DNA of 64,000 bases from Sipunculus nudus (taxonomy: Eukaryota; Annelida; Sipuncula; Golfingiida; Sipunculidae): NCBI GenBank assembly GCA_026874595.1, contig CM049321.1:45935797-45999796 (forward strand), read 5' to 3'. Under the pieces are notes generated by a model. The model was given only the letters and a program-made list of their open reading frames with translations. It was not told where the DNA came from and made no database searches. Positions 50,001-63,081 of this stretch are shown one piece after another. The position numbers were made by a program, and so were the translations under genes. How positions within the stretch are numbered: position 1 is the stretch's first letter; every line of letters begins with the position of its first letter.

Positions 50001-52397
50001 CTATGGAGTAGAGTCTGTTGAAAGATCTGCTTCAGAGCTTGCACGAAAATGACCTTGTGTCTTTATGTGTTTGTTCAGTGCAATCCTAAGATTGAAACAT
50101 TTGCCACACTGCTCACATTTAAATGGCTTATCCCCGTGGTGTTTTCTCTTGTGGGTGTTCAGATTTTGTCTCTGATTAAATGCTTTGTCACAGTACTCAC
50201 ATACATATGGTTTCTCACCTGTATGTGTTAGCCGATGTCTGTTTAAGTTACCTTGGTGAGAAAAACATTTCCCGCAAAACTCACAAGTTAATGCCTTCTT
50301 ACCAGAGTATTTTCTGATGTGCTGTTCTAGAGACCCCTTTGATGAAAATAATTTTCCACAGTAATCACACTTAAATTTTTTTATTACAGGTGGAGTAGGG
50401 GTCAAGATGTACGGATCTTCTAAATCGTCTTGAACTTTCTTTTCCCTGGTTTCAGTCACTGGGTATTTACTTTTAGCGGCAGTCAGATTTTGTCCTCTAC
50501 TTGTTTTGTCAGATACCATTGTTGATACGTGTACCCTTATTTTGTCGATGCTCTGTGGTTCACTTGCTATAAATAAACCATCTTTAGATTTTTGTGAGGT
50601 GTTAATTTTATTGTTTTTTAATTCACCACCTGCAGTTTGAGGATTTTCATGCAAATCCCCTGGGTCTCCTTCTGTGACAGTTTCTTCATGATCTGTTTTC
50701 TCGAAATAACCAGGATCATTATCAGTATCAAAGTAGTCGTCTTCTTTCTCTTTTTTGATGAAACCTTCCATTTCAAACACTGATGATGAGGTGGAATCCA
50801 GCGCATTTTGAACATCAACCTACCAAAGAAGAAATTGTGGATAAAATATATAATACCATATAAATTTTGTTGAAAGACAATTTAAAAAAAAATGGGAGTT
50901 GTCTCAATATGAGAAGAGAGAAATATGCAACTTAACCAACTAATTGCTTTATATGTATTCAAAATTAATCATTATCAAACAAACATCACAGTGAAATATG
51001 AAGCAAAACTGATTGGATAGGGTATTTTTGTTATGATAAACACATAAACACAGGGCCAATATTTAAATTGCAGAAAGGAAGGTGTAGTTGATATGTGATA
51101 GTGATGAGCTACAAAAATAAATTTTAATTGTTTAACATAAGGTACAATGTCAGAATTGCTGTATTTGCAAATTTGTGGGTGCTTTAATGAAAGCCTTGTA
51201 TCCTGAAACAAACTAAATCAGGCAAATATCTATATTAAGGTGAAGATATCAGGCATAAAACTCAGGCACTGTTTTATGTAATTTAGTCGTTTTTCAAACT
51301 GCCTTATTGATTACTGAAAGAATCTTATCAAGATGAAATATGAGTTTCTGGAATCCACTGCAAAGTTTCATGTTAAAATTAATCCACATAATAATCTACA
51401 TCTTTTCCAAGATTTCAAGTTCTTGTTCTTTAAACAACATATCTTTAAACAACAACACTAAAGCTTTTGACAGTATATAGATGGGGAACATGGCTGGTCA
51501 ATAAGTACAAATGTAAATCCTTGTATTACTAGTGGTGTCCAGATTAATTGGTTAAATCGATGACTGGTCTATTTCTTTCAAAACCGATTAAATTCATTAC
51601 ATTTTTTGTATAATCTATTACAAACTAATATGTATGCACATGCAAAGAACCTAATCCTGTCAGATATTTACAAAAAAAAGTAACAGACCGCATCAAAACG
51701 GATTCTTGCGCAGCCAACAATCGTCTGAAGACAAGTCAACCTTGGATGTGGGTGGATTGTTGATTCCATTATGAATACCAACGTGCAAACATGTCAGACT
51801 TTATACTGGGGTCAATACTTTAGGGAACTAGTATGCAGCAGGTTTCAAGGTAATATAGAATGTAAATAAAATAATCAATTAATAATCGATAATAACCAGT
51901 ACCTACCACTAGTGTTTACTGGCATGGGAAATACAGTTCAAATACCCCATCAGACAAATATCTGGACAGTATGGAACTATAATAATAATAACTACTGACA
52001 TGTCTACATGCTGACATAGAGGACTTTCATCATTATAATTTACCTCATTTCCAGCTTCATAGTTTGCCTGCACTTCTTCCTCATCGGCACTCCATGGGAA
52101 GATTGATGGGATGGCACCTCTCTTCAATATTTTATGGGCCTTAAATGGAGTTACAATAAAATCTTGCCACCTGAAGTGACGTGAACATATCTTTGTGTGT
52201 TTGCTGATCAGGATGTTGTCACTTGGGTCTCTTTTGATTTTACTGAGCCACCTCTTAAGCAGGTTCGGGTCCTTAGGTACACAATGGAAAGTCACTTTTA
52301 CGCCATCCTCAACTAGGTATCCGGGCTTGTTGCAGAGAGGTACACAACAGCTGCTCTTACTTTTATTGGCTTTTACAGGTTTTGGTTCAGGATCCAT
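50001..52397 (-). CDS. THAP plus C2H2 zinc-finger fusion, 390 aa predicted
   Basis: Two exons join in phase 0: complement of 52044-52397 (118 codons) and 50001-50819 (273 codons with stop). Exon 1 is a THAP domain: C18-x3-C22, C71-x2-H74, W50 and the AIPSIF signature (residues 95-100; family AVPTIF). It ends ANYEAGNE before a GTAAATT donor. Exon 2 starts after TTTGGTAG with VDVQNALD and continues with FIKKEKEDD (SUMO-acceptor-like), the family motif IRVHVSTMVS (50,511-50,540) and four C2H2 fingers. The first finger has tyrosine for its last histidine, and the last finger has wide H-x5-H spacing. THAP domains bind DNA through a C2CH zinc site, so the product may contact DNA with two domain types. 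A TTTTTCAG lies just before the THAP Met, implying a 5' UTR exon. If the splice is wrong, these are two adjacent genes. Confidence 0.75.
51531..51910. mobile_element. hAT-like MITE in the THAP-ZNF intron
   Basis: Begins AGTGGTGTCC and ends CCTACCACT, with AATCGATGACTGG-type subterminal phrases resembling the hAT element at 58.3 kb. The flanking octamers do not match well, so boundaries are approximate. Confidence 0.45.
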
Positions 52398-52817
52398 GAA
52401 ACTGGGAATTGTGATCTGTTTGCACTTTTCTGAAAAATAAAAATTATACTAAATACAAGTAGATTCAAATTTTGGTTGGATATGGTCAATAACCATTGCA
52501 GGAGCTTTACGATTAACAAGTATCCCTCCATAGAAAATGATCTGGGCACTGAATTAAATCATTTTTGTCAAGGAATGTTCAATAATACACTTCAGGTTAA
52601 TTTATATAATTAATTTATAAAAGTATTCAAACAAAAACTAATAATAATAGCACCATAATACAATAACACTTGGAAAGATATAACTGAAAAAAGGAAGAGT
52701 AAGTAGTTCAAATATTTTGATCAAATGTGTACAGCCCTCAGATTATGAATAGAGTTGAATAAGTATATATGAATAAATTTTATTCATTTGTTTATTTAAT
52801 TATTTCCTTTGTGTGTA

Positions 52818-53380
52818 TAGTCCGTCCCAGTACCCGTGTCCGCATGTTTTTCCTGGATAATTTTTTATACAAGTAAAGCAGTGTAAACCTTTCTTGTCCA
52901 AAGATTGCAGGAGCTATTCTGCCGACTACCTGCGTAAAAAGTAATGCCTTACCTTGCTTTAATTTTGTATGAGACGAATAATCCAAAATATGACAAAACA
53001 TGATACAGCGTTTACGACTTATTCCTTGCCTGAGAACTGATAATAAACAAGCCAGTCAAACTTATGACGTCAGTCAATTGAAGGTGATGCGCGACCAACC
53101 ACTGTTGTCTAACAATCACCAAACGCAGCCATAGACATGGAAAGTGCAATATGGAGGAATGTACTGTCCAGCAGTGCCGGGAAAACGCCATTCACGGTAT
53201 TTCAGCATAAATAACACAAAAGAGTCGCAAAGTAAATACATTTTACATGATATATAACTTCTTTACACAAAATCGGCGGAATATCCGTTTATCTACTTCA
53301 GGCAAAAGGGCATTTTTAAAGAATATTTTAAAAATAATTATCGCGAAAAAACATGCGGACACGGGTTTTGGGACGGACTA
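52818..53380. mobile_element. 563-bp TIR element with TA target duplication
   Basis: About 50-bp inverted ends: TAGTCCGTCCCAGTACCCGT on the left and, on the right, the reverse complement of TAGTCCGTCCCAAAACCCGT, both followed by GTCCGCATGTTTTT. TA flanks each side, the target of Tc1/mariner-type elements. No transposase. It lies just upstream of the THAP-ZNF gene. Confidence 0.75.
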
Positions 53381-53382
53381 TA

Positions 53383-54413
53383 GTTGCTGGTTGATTGACA
53401 GAACAGGAAGACTAGAAGTATTGTGGAGAAGCCCACAACCCTGTTCTCCAGTTGCAACAATTCACACTCAAAATCCTGACATTTATGAAAATAAAGAAAA
53501 TTTATAAATTAATTGAGTTAATGGGACAAAGTGATTTATACATTTAAAACAGTAAAAATAACCTTAATTTCATATTGACAAAACATTTTACTTTGCACTG
53601 GTGAGAGGATTTAGAATTTGACTTCGAGACTGAATAAAAATTATGATACACAAATGAATAATGACGAAAAAAAAATAAATAAAATATGCAAGGTGATGCC
53701 AGTCTCAGTATATGCTGAATTGTAAAACGAATTTCGACGGACGTTTTCTGTATTTTACACAATGCCAGGTAGTCGGCTCAGACGTACGATCTGTCATTTT
53801 TGTCCATTTATTGTTTCCGTTACACATCCTGTATTTTAAAAGAGACCGTGCATTTTTGAAGCTTGCAAAATAAATATTTAACCCGTTACACCGAGGATAT
53901 ATCAAATGATGTCTAGCATACTTTGTTGCAAACCAAACATTATGATCATCAATTACAGACATGAAAGAAAAGTAAAAATGTTAATTTTTAATTTGCTGAT
54001 TACCTTTCTTTCTATGACCAGAACTACGTTGGCCTGCAGCTCCTAAAAAACGAGATATTCTATTCCCAAGATAAAAAACCAGGTGTCCAATCCATTGGTG
54101 TTCAGGGCTTGAATTCTGTCAGCTAAAAATATAAACAAGTTCACCTGAAATCCCTGATGCGAACGATATTATGTGGTTTATACGAAAACATGAAAAATGT
54201 CAGGATTTCACGGGAGGCGAGATATGGTATTAAAACCTGGAGGGTCTGTGAAATACTTGGAGTCGTTTGTCAGGCCTCTGAAATATTCGATTTTAAAAAC
54301 AATAAAAATACAAAAACATTCGTGAATGAGTTAAAAAAGTAAAAAAAAATTAAAAATCATATGTCTGACTAGTTTTGGAAATATGTTTGATGTAAAAACT
54401 GATGATTCTTATT

Positions 54414-54478
<65 letters not shown>

Positions 54479-55889
54479 AGGTAAGTGAACTTTTAAAAGA
54501 CAACTGATATGTGTATATACATACCTGATTGTTATTCTATAATGAAATTACAAGTTTGCCTGTTATATCACATACTAGGCTCAAGCCAACCAAAAAAGGC
54601 ATGGGAAAACATTCAGATGGTTATATTTTACCTATATAAATACATTTTTCGTGTGATAGAAAAAGGTATTATTCAAGCTTGCTCAAAATTTGGAGTGCGC
54701 AACCAGCATTTTTATTTAATGTGCGTGTCGAGAGAGGAGAGAGAAGGGGGGGGGGGGTATTTATCTAAAAAAATGACAAATCTGCGAACAAGAAGCGAAG
54801 GAAAAAATTACGTATTTCACTTGAATCTACTACTTAACAGCATTTGCGAAAGTTCACATCATATAAATTAATTTTCCGTGAATTATTCATTACAAACTGA
54901 ATTATTTCATATGTATTATGACATAATACATGTATATTATAATTATTATCCAACATCAATTTAATAACATAGTCTTTGCGATGAATAAAAAAATGTATAT
55001 CCGTGGTGAATATATGTATGTATCAATATTGAAATATTTTTATTTTTTAGATTCTCACCCCAAACATGGTTAAATGTAACCATGGTTAATACCAACAGAT
55101 TGGTAACTCATCAGCCAAATCGTTTTTAAGTCTTTGTATGAGGCCTATATACAGCTTGGTATATGACTGAAGTACAATATTCCACTTTTTATGACTGCAA
55201 AATATATTGTCGCGTACAGCTTAATATGTAACATTGAACCACTTTTTTTTAGAATCTGGTTTTGCCACATAACTACAAGAGTATATATATATATAGGGCT
55301 GAGGCACCAATGTCTTGTTTTAATGTAAATTTCACCCAAAAAAGTTATTGAAGCGATTTTTATTTGTACTACGTTAATGACCACACACACCAAGCATGCA
55401 ACGGCCGTAGAAATAAGTTATGGATGGACAGGTACCCCCCCTACCCAGCTCCATTTTAAGTCACAGTAACTGATACTTCCCAACAATCGCTTCTGCCATA
55501 TGGATTCAATGCATTAAAACCTAAACATATGAAATAAAAATCGTGCACATTCGTAGGTCTATCGGATATACGTAAGATCATCTTTTGCATGAGTTTGTAA
55601 GAAATCGAAACACAACTATATATTATGGAATTCTACTGAAATCCCCCCCCCCCCCCCCTTATATCTCACACCTATACTCGCCTATCTCAGATCTATCCAT
55701 CGAGAAACAATTGTGATAACGTAAAAACCAGCCTGGCTATAGACGCCAAACTTTTTTTTCAGCCGATGATGGGTATTACATTTTGTTTTTATTGTATATC
55801 TTAGATAAAATAAACACTTTCGTGTACATATTCCTTATTTAGCCATCATGTTTTTACACACACATGTATATGCAAAATATCGTAAATCT
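53383..55889. other. Intergenic stretch without recognised genes
   Basis: A (TA)n run of about 60 bp lies at 54,417-54,475, a G-run at 54,747-54,757 and a C-run at 55,642-55,657. No supported exon. Confidence 0.5.
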
Positions 55890-56265
55890 CTGACGGATGG
55901 ACTTTACGGTCCATGGGCTGAATGTAAATTCATTGCAGAATCTGTCGCAACAGATCTGTACGATAGGATCTCAGCTGAAATGACACGAACCGTTTAAACC
56001 GTGCACTACAAAACGGGACCTTTCAACCATGTTATGCATTTTATGGGCATAGTTAGTTAGGGCATCTCCTGATTAACTGATGTTGCCCGGGCGAGTACGT
56101 CCCACGCCCTGCGTTAATGTTGACGCCTGTGATCGCTCCCGGTCCACTCGTTCTACCACTCGTGTGCAGGAGTCAGCCAACGATTTCAGAGTAATATTTT
56201 GGTAAGTATCAATATATTTAACAGAGGAGACGCCATTTTCGTGAAAATACAACATGCTTTATATG
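55890..56265. other. ZNF-flanking duplicated module, copy D
   Basis: Aligns with the later two-thirds of copy C: AATTCATTGCAGAATCTGTC, TACGATAGG, CAGCTGAAATGACACG, TTAGGGCATCTC, CGCTCCCGGTCCACT, CTCGTGTGCAGGAGTCAGCC and AATATTTTGG, then AGAGGAGACGCCATTTTCG. It has one copy of the unit that is doubled in copy C and no poly-G. The first third (GCATGCGC part) is not recognisable. Confidence 0.7.
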
Positions 56266-56439
56266 TGATTTGGCCCCTTTGATGTATTTTTCGGCCCTAA
56301 CATTTTTATCCATTCTCAGAGAAACAACTATGTAACTGTTCACATTTTCTTCCACATGTACTCTAATTTAATGATTAAACTGGGGCTTTTGTGAAAAATA
56401 CATTCATGTGCTATCTCATCCATGTGGATCCTACTGTGT

Positions 56440-57010
56440 TTGTCTCCTGTGTAGTTTTTCTCCAGTATATGTCCTGGTATGTCTTTTCACAATACTCACA
56501 CCAGTAAGTGTCCTCATTTCTTATCTGTGAAACTTCACACTTGTAAGGTCTTTCTCCAGTGTGTGCCCTATGATGTGTTTGAAAAGCACCCTTCGATGAG
56601 AAAAATTTTCTCCATTGTTCTTATTTATTCTGCAAGATGACTTTTACTGCAGTTACCGCATTCCAGTATGTGTCCCCATGGATGTGAAACTTTAAATGAA
56701 AAATTTGTCACAGTTCTCATATTTGTATGGCTTTATTGCAGTTTTATGCTCTTTATACAGCGCTTGACTTATAGGCTCATAGCTTAAATTATTTAGAAGC
56801 GTTTGATTCTCCACTGCCTCGGGTGCGTACAGCAGTTTGGGTCCTTACATGGTTTATTAGCTGACCCTTAGCGGTGAAACTTTCTTATGAAACTTCAGAT
56901 TTATAAGGTCTTTCTCAAGTGTGTGTTCTATGGTGCATTTTTAAGCACTCTTCTAAGGGAAATGTTTTCCACAATCTTCACATTTGTTCATTCTTATTTT
57001 TATATGTCCC
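56440..57010 (-). pseudogene. C2H2 zinc-finger relic
   Basis: On the minus strand one stretch reads KFFSSKGAFQTHHRAHTGER then PYKCE, but the next cysteine is lost. About 350 bp away a second, similar finger has stops. Spacing is disrupted and no N-terminal exon is visible. It starts 175 bp from flanking copy D. Confidence 0.65.
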
Positions 57011-57274
57011 ATATGCATCCTATTTAAATGTTATGTATGGGTAAACATAAGCAGGTGTAAGTAAAAAGGTTTGGCACAGGGTTGTGTCTCTGGCCAATGG
57101 GCCATAGCCAGCAAAGTTGTATGGGCCTAACATATTACATAACGAATGAAGCAATTACTGAGATTAATTTTGGATGCCTTTGGCAAGAAATGCACCAACA
57201 CAATACCGGACATGGTCCGTCACAGTGAAGGTACTGGCTTAAAGTAGTATAAGCTTCTTCCCAAGACCTAACAA

Positions 57275-57500
57275 AACTAGAAATATGCATTCTCAGGAAT
57301 GCAGGCCTCCGCACTGTGGGAGCTCCTTAATGTGGGGTAATCGGCAACCCGTGTTTTCTATCACCTATTTACCGACATTCCCGGGCTAATTGGTACATAA
57401 GTTCGCCCTAGACTTGTTTGCATTCATTTATTCGGCTTCAAACGTGCATATGTGACTGCACATTTGTGAATAAACCTGGAAGTCCTTGGATCAGGATCAC
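57275..57500 (+). repeat. Dispersed repeat, copy 2
   Basis: Matches 35,811-36,045: AAACTAGAAATATGCATTC, GAATGCAGGCCTCCGC, GTTTGCATTCATTTATTCGG and GTGACTGCACATTT. Confidence 0.65.
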
Positions 57501-58284
57501 GAGACAGTCCCACACCAAAATGTAATTGATTCTTTATCGACCATTTACCGAGGTGCCCTGAGAATTTTTTACAGGATTCTGTTTATGATTCCCGAAGTTA
57601 TGTTGTTTACAAACACACACAAACACACATGAAAGTGAATGAGCGCACTCCTACCTTCCAGAGTCATTAATTAAAAAAAAACTCAGGTATGGAAAAAAAA
57701 CATGGTGTTCGAGGTTGGTGCCTTGAAAGGTAAATTAAACCTGTGGCACTATTGATTTATAATTAAAAAATTATATTAAAAAACACCCCAGGGCAAAGTG
57801 GTATTGATTTCCTCAACTGGAAACTCCCCGAACATTAATCATGGTCTCCCATGCTGTATGTGGATTTACGTACGCCCTTCAGGGGAATGGTGCAAAGAGT
57901 GACGTTGTCCTCAGTGACTTCACGAATCGCACTCCAAAGATGGCCATATATGGTCACATCCTATAGTATGTAAAAAGATATGCAGTAAAATCCCATAAAG
58001 CGCTCATCCAAAGTTTATTAACAGATGAATTTTACTAATCATTTGGAGACACACACAAGCAGAATCAATAGGAGCAATCCTAGCTTTGCGCTTGGTTAAA
58101 CATCTAGCATGAATGCACCGAAATACAGAACTTTGTATATATACATGCGTACACACAAGCGTTCAAACCCAGTTAACAACAGAGCAATACCATAGATATA
58201 ATTATTATATCATTCATATGTGTAAATATATTTATAAACAAAAAAATATCCTTTCCCCATTCAGACGAAAACGAGTACTTTTAT
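57501..58284. other. Intergenic stretch without recognised genes
   Basis: A (CA)n-like patch at 57,613-57,630 and otherwise featureless AT-rich sequence. Confidence 0.45.
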
Positions 58285-59063
58285 TAGTGGTGGGAGTCGG
58301 TTCCTTTTTAATAATCGATCATCAGTTTGAGCAAACCGACTGATGATCGATTATTAATCGGTTCAGACAAATATAAAGAAATATACAATTATTTCTGAAC
58401 TGTACTTTCTTGACACTGCCCGCATGTCCTAGAAATTCAACCTTAAGGAAAGATGTTTTTGCCTTGTTTTTTTCAAAGTTTCATTTTAATTAATTATAAT
58501 AATCAAGAATTAAACCACAATTCAGGACATCTACTTGCTGGTCCTCGATGAATACTCCCGCGTCTTATTTTAACTTCACCACCCGAAAGGACTTTCATTT
58601 CATTATGAAGACTGCCAACATGCATACTGGTTTCACAAGCCCGCAAGAAAATTACAGGCCCATATTTTTTTTTTGTAAAAATTTTAAAAAGTAATTGAAA
58701 GCTAAAAATTTAAATAATTATGTATGATCCATTATAGAACGTTAACTGCCCAAATGCTTGGGGTGATTTTTCTATATGTTTTTGGTTTGAAAAACTAAGT
58801 CACCTCCGTTTGATTTTCAGTGCCATTTATCAGCTGGATCATATTAAAAAGATGTCACAGACATCGACATTTTGCATCCGACGGGTCATACTCTGATATA
58901 TATACCAGCAGTTGTGTGTAATTTAAGACCATACTAACGATACAATGTGAGGTTGGGGATGTCCCCACCTTGTATCACAAGCAGTAGCTGATTGCGTGGC
59001 TGACAATGTTCTAAGACCAGTTTGATATTAGATGTCTTTATTCAACAGCAAACGATCTGGGAG

Positions 59064-59106
<43 letters not shown>

Positions 59107-59542
59107 GAGAGAGAGAGAGAGAGAGAGAGAGAGCCGCCCAGTCTCTCCTCAAAGCGCCCACTACAGATAGTTTTGTTAAATTGGCATAGACCTGGAGAAT
59201 TTATTGAGCATTTAACGCCATACCGCCCATATTTTTCAATGTACATATCGTTTGAATTCTGCAGCTCCCTACCAGTTTACAGAAGTTTATTAAGTCCTCA
59301 GTTCTCGCATCTACCGAGTCATACTCAGTTACATACGGAAGTAATTTCGGAACTCTAACTCATTATATGAAAGGCGGAATGTTGTAAAAAATAGAAGAAT
59401 AATTTTTGCCTATAACATAACGGCAAACCAAAAAGAAATCATGGTTATGATGTAATCGAAAGCTGTCTTTGGTAATTGAGCGCTTGAAAGTGGCAGCAAA
59501 CCGACTGACTTTCGATAAAACTCGATGATCGGCCCACCACTA
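58285..59542. mobile_element. Non-autonomous hAT element, 1258 bp
   Basis: Ends are TAGTGGTGGGAGTCGG and, at the right, GGCCCACCACTA (reverse complement TAGTGGTGGGCC). The flanking octamers ACTTTTAT (58,277-58,284) and ATTTTTAT (59,543-59,550) match at 7 of 8. AAACCGACTGA phrases occur near both ends. A perfect hairpin lies near the left end, with stem AATAATCGATCATCAGT. A (CT)n then (GA)n block at 59,066-59,133 is also self-complementary. No transposase. Confidence 0.8.
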
Positions 59543-59991
59543 ATTTTTATAAGCTTGTGTTTATATTACGTTTCTTCTGGAGTTTCCTGGTGTACAGTGA
59601 AAGATACACCAAAAATATGACCAACCTGTCCTCATTTGAGCGACTGAACAAAGCTACGGATCCCTATGATGATGTTTGTTCATATAATTAAATATAGCAT
59701 AATAGGACATTTTATTTATCCAGGCATGATAAAGAGCTATTCTTGAGTCCATTATAATCCCCGACCCTGAATTTGCCATTAAAAAATGGGTTGCAATGCA
59801 TGGCCCGTCCAACGTCGGTGGTTTCCTCCGGATCCTCCGGTTTCCTCCAACTCTACAGACCACCGAATGCCACCTTCGGAGCCATGGAGGGTGCCTCGTA
59901 TTAGTTATTAAAGCTTGTTATACGATAAAGATTATGTATTTACCGGAGTGACTTTGAAACTTAAACATCTTCTTGTGAACTGGCAGTCAAG
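59543..59991. other. Spacer downstream of the 9-finger gene
   Basis: No gene. It has a short CCGGATCCTCCGGTTTCCTCC patch near 59,828. No clear polyadenylation signal on the minus strand. Confidence 0.4.
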
Positions 59992-61423
59992 TCATTTCTC
60001 TTCAGTGTGTTTCGTTATGTGTTTCTTTAGGGAACATTTCTTAAAGAAACATTTGCCACACTGAGGACATTTGAATGGTTTTTCCCCAGTATGTCTGAGC
60101 ATGTGTCCTTTCAGACCGTAATTTCCAGTGTAACATTTGCCACACAATTCACATTGGTATGGTTTCTCCCCAGTGTGTGTTCTAAGGTGTTCTGTGCACC
60201 TTGAGCGAGAAGTGAAACGTTTGTCACAGTATTCGCATTTGTATGGTTTGTCATTTGTATGGTTTCTCCTGATGTGTATATTCAGAAGTTTTTGGCTAGA
60301 GAAGCATTTGCCACATTCAGGACATTTGAATGGTTTCTCTCCTTTGTGCATTCTTATGTGGTCATCCAGCCACAATTGTTGACCGAAACATTTGCCACAA
60401 AATTCACAGCAAAACGGTTTCTCCCCACCAGTATGTTTTCTCATATGTTTTTTATATTCTGATAAAAAATTGAAACATTTATCACAACGTTTACATTTGA
60501 ACCGATTCTCTTCAGTATGTGTGCGAATGTGTTCATTCAGACTAGATTTCCATATGTAAACTTTGCCACAAACGTTGCATCTGTGCGGTTTCTTCTCTGA
60601 ATGTGTTTTGATGTGTACTGTGCGGCCAGATGTACTAGCTAACCATTTGTCACAGTATTCACAACTGACTGGTTTCTCCCCAGTATGTCTCCTGTCTTGT
60701 ACAATCAGAACACGTCCGTTATGGTAACATTTGCCACAATGAGCACAGATGAATAGTTTCTCTCCAGACTGCATGCCAATTAATGGTTTTTCACCAGACT
60801 GTGTGTCCAAGAATGGTTCCTCCGCAGAATATGTGTTAATGAATGTAATCTCCGCAGACTTTGTGTCAGTGACTGGTTTTTCCCCCGACTTTATGTCAAT
60901 GTAATTTTTCAGATTACCATGGTATTCTTGATCAATAGGAACCACAGTGGCTACATGGACTGTAATCTTGTCTTTCATTTCTTGCTCAGCTGAAAAAGAT
61001 ATATTACTACCTAACTGGGAATCAGAATGCTTTCCGCAGTAACTGCTTGGTGTAATAGAACTTGAAATATACTGGGAATGCCCTTGCTGATCTTCAATAT
61101 CAAACATAATAGGTGACTCAAGCATGTTTTCATCAGTATGTTCCGCTTTGATTTCAGATTCATATGTTTTGTGGAAGGATTCAAATTCTGGATTAATGGA
61201 CGGTTCCTGGTCTGTTTCCTTTTTAATATGTCTCTGCATACCAACTGGTGTAGCGTTGCTGTCATCAAAATATTCCTCTGCGGTGAGATAACCGAATTCC
61301 TCATGACATGTGATGCTAAATATCTCAGATTCTGGATTATGCATGGAAGACTCCAGGTCAGGTTCCAGTTTCATTGTCATCTGCATGTCAGGTGGTGTAG
61401 GTCTATCAAAATTCATCTCCCAA
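59992..61423 (-). CDS. C2H2 zinc-finger protein, 9 fingers
   Basis: The exon starts after a TATTTGCAG acceptor at 61,423. The first in-frame ATG is at 61,416, giving about 474 residues, though an upstream coding exon is possible. The long acidic N-terminus has four SUMO-acceptor-like sites (MKLEPD, IKKETD, IKAEHTD and one weaker). The family motif ITVHVATVVP is at 60,937-60,966. Next comes a five-unit 10-residue repeat of the form SGEKPLIGMQ (60,751-60,888), derived from finger linkers. Nine fingers follow: the first lacks its first histidine (QDRRH), while the rest have complete ligands, including one with H-x4-H (HIRRNH). It ends HTEEK. Probably a nuclear DNA-binding protein; targets unknown. 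No stop or frameshift interrupts it. Confidence 0.88.
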
Positions 61424-63046
61424 CTGCAAATAGGAATAACAACATTCAATTTATTGCACATTATTGCAGGTATTATTGACTATTGTTGAAATGTACCACA
61501 CGGTACCAAGGGTACTTAATACACATATTAGACTTTCAAGGGTCTATTATAGTCGGGATATATTATACTGTAGGGGCTACTACAATATAAGACTTTAAGG
61601 GGTCCACAATTCTGATTAAACTGTTCCTATCAACAATATAAATGTTGCAAGTTCCACTTGATCAGTCCTGAAGAGTGCCATAAGTTTTTCTATAACAAAA
61701 AAAAATGTTCAATGTTATATTTGATATAAAAGAATCATTAATATTCAAAGTTGGAAAATAAATCCTCTTTTCAAATCAGTTTTACACTACATGATTTGAA
61801 AGGGGAAAAGAAAAACAATGATACAATATTTCTCAAATGTTATTTGATTACTTAAACTTTTAATTAAATTCTCACACCTTAAAAAGAACAAATTTGTTGA
61901 AAACTTTCTCTAGTTGGAAATTCTCATCAATCCTTACAGGAAAAACAAGGGACCCATGGGTCACTGTGCTCAGCTGAAGTTGACCTTGAAGGTAAAAAAT
62001 CTAAAATAATTTCAAAATGAAATAAAGACTGAGAGGAAAAGGTATAATAGGCCATGGTTGGAAGATGTGATTGAAGAAATTGTTGCAAATAATTATTTGT
62101 GATCTGACCATATGCTTCCTAATGTTGAAACTGAAGTAATTAAACAGTTTGTGAATATAAGATCTATACTATTATCATGATCATTGGTTGACTTTTTGAA
62201 CAGCTGCTTACAGTTCAGCTCAGGAGTTTACACTTTTGTTCAATTAGATCCTATTTTTTTATTAAATCATTGTTTTATCAATTTTGCTAAATGTATAAAG
62301 TTATACAGTTGTTTTAACTTCCCAAGTCCACAGGTGGAAGGACCTGGTGGTGGGGCTTGGTGGTGTGTGGGGGGGGGGGGGTAAAAGTAACAACACTTCT
62401 GAACATCTGTATATACATACAGGATTGAAGCTTAATTCACCAGTGCTTACACAGAGGAAATTAGTTGATTCACAATTGCTGAATATTTAAAAAAGGACAG
62501 ACAGACTAGTAACAAACAAAGCTGATCAGTTTATCTTATATTCTGCTGAGGCAGGAAAATATGAAACAAAGTTTGCCCTTAGATCCTCTCTTTTTTATTG
62601 CATAATTTTTTCCCCAAGTTTATAAATTTTATACATTTGCAGTATAACATATATATCTGAATATATAAATTAAGTTGATTTACAATTCTCAATTGTATCA
62701 ACATTTGGGCCTCTAGCTAATTTGGTCAAGTAAAATCTCATTATGATTATGTCCTCTGATGTATTAATTTTTTATAAAATATATATACATGTATTTTATA
62801 AATTTGCAAAACAATAAATATATGAAAATTACACTTGATTTAGAATTCATAATTCTAAATTGTTGTAGCTGGGAAACCTCGATATGCTAAACATAAAAAT
62901 AGTTCATAATTGTTCTGTTTTATAATAAAGATACAGACAAATAGTAAAATTTAAGTTTCTTAGATCCAACGGTTTCAAAACGCGCCTTGAGAACGAAAGG
63001 GTGGGTGGAGAACTGATAAAGGAGAAATCTCAAAAGCTCAGCAGCA

Positions 63047-63081
<35 letters not shown>

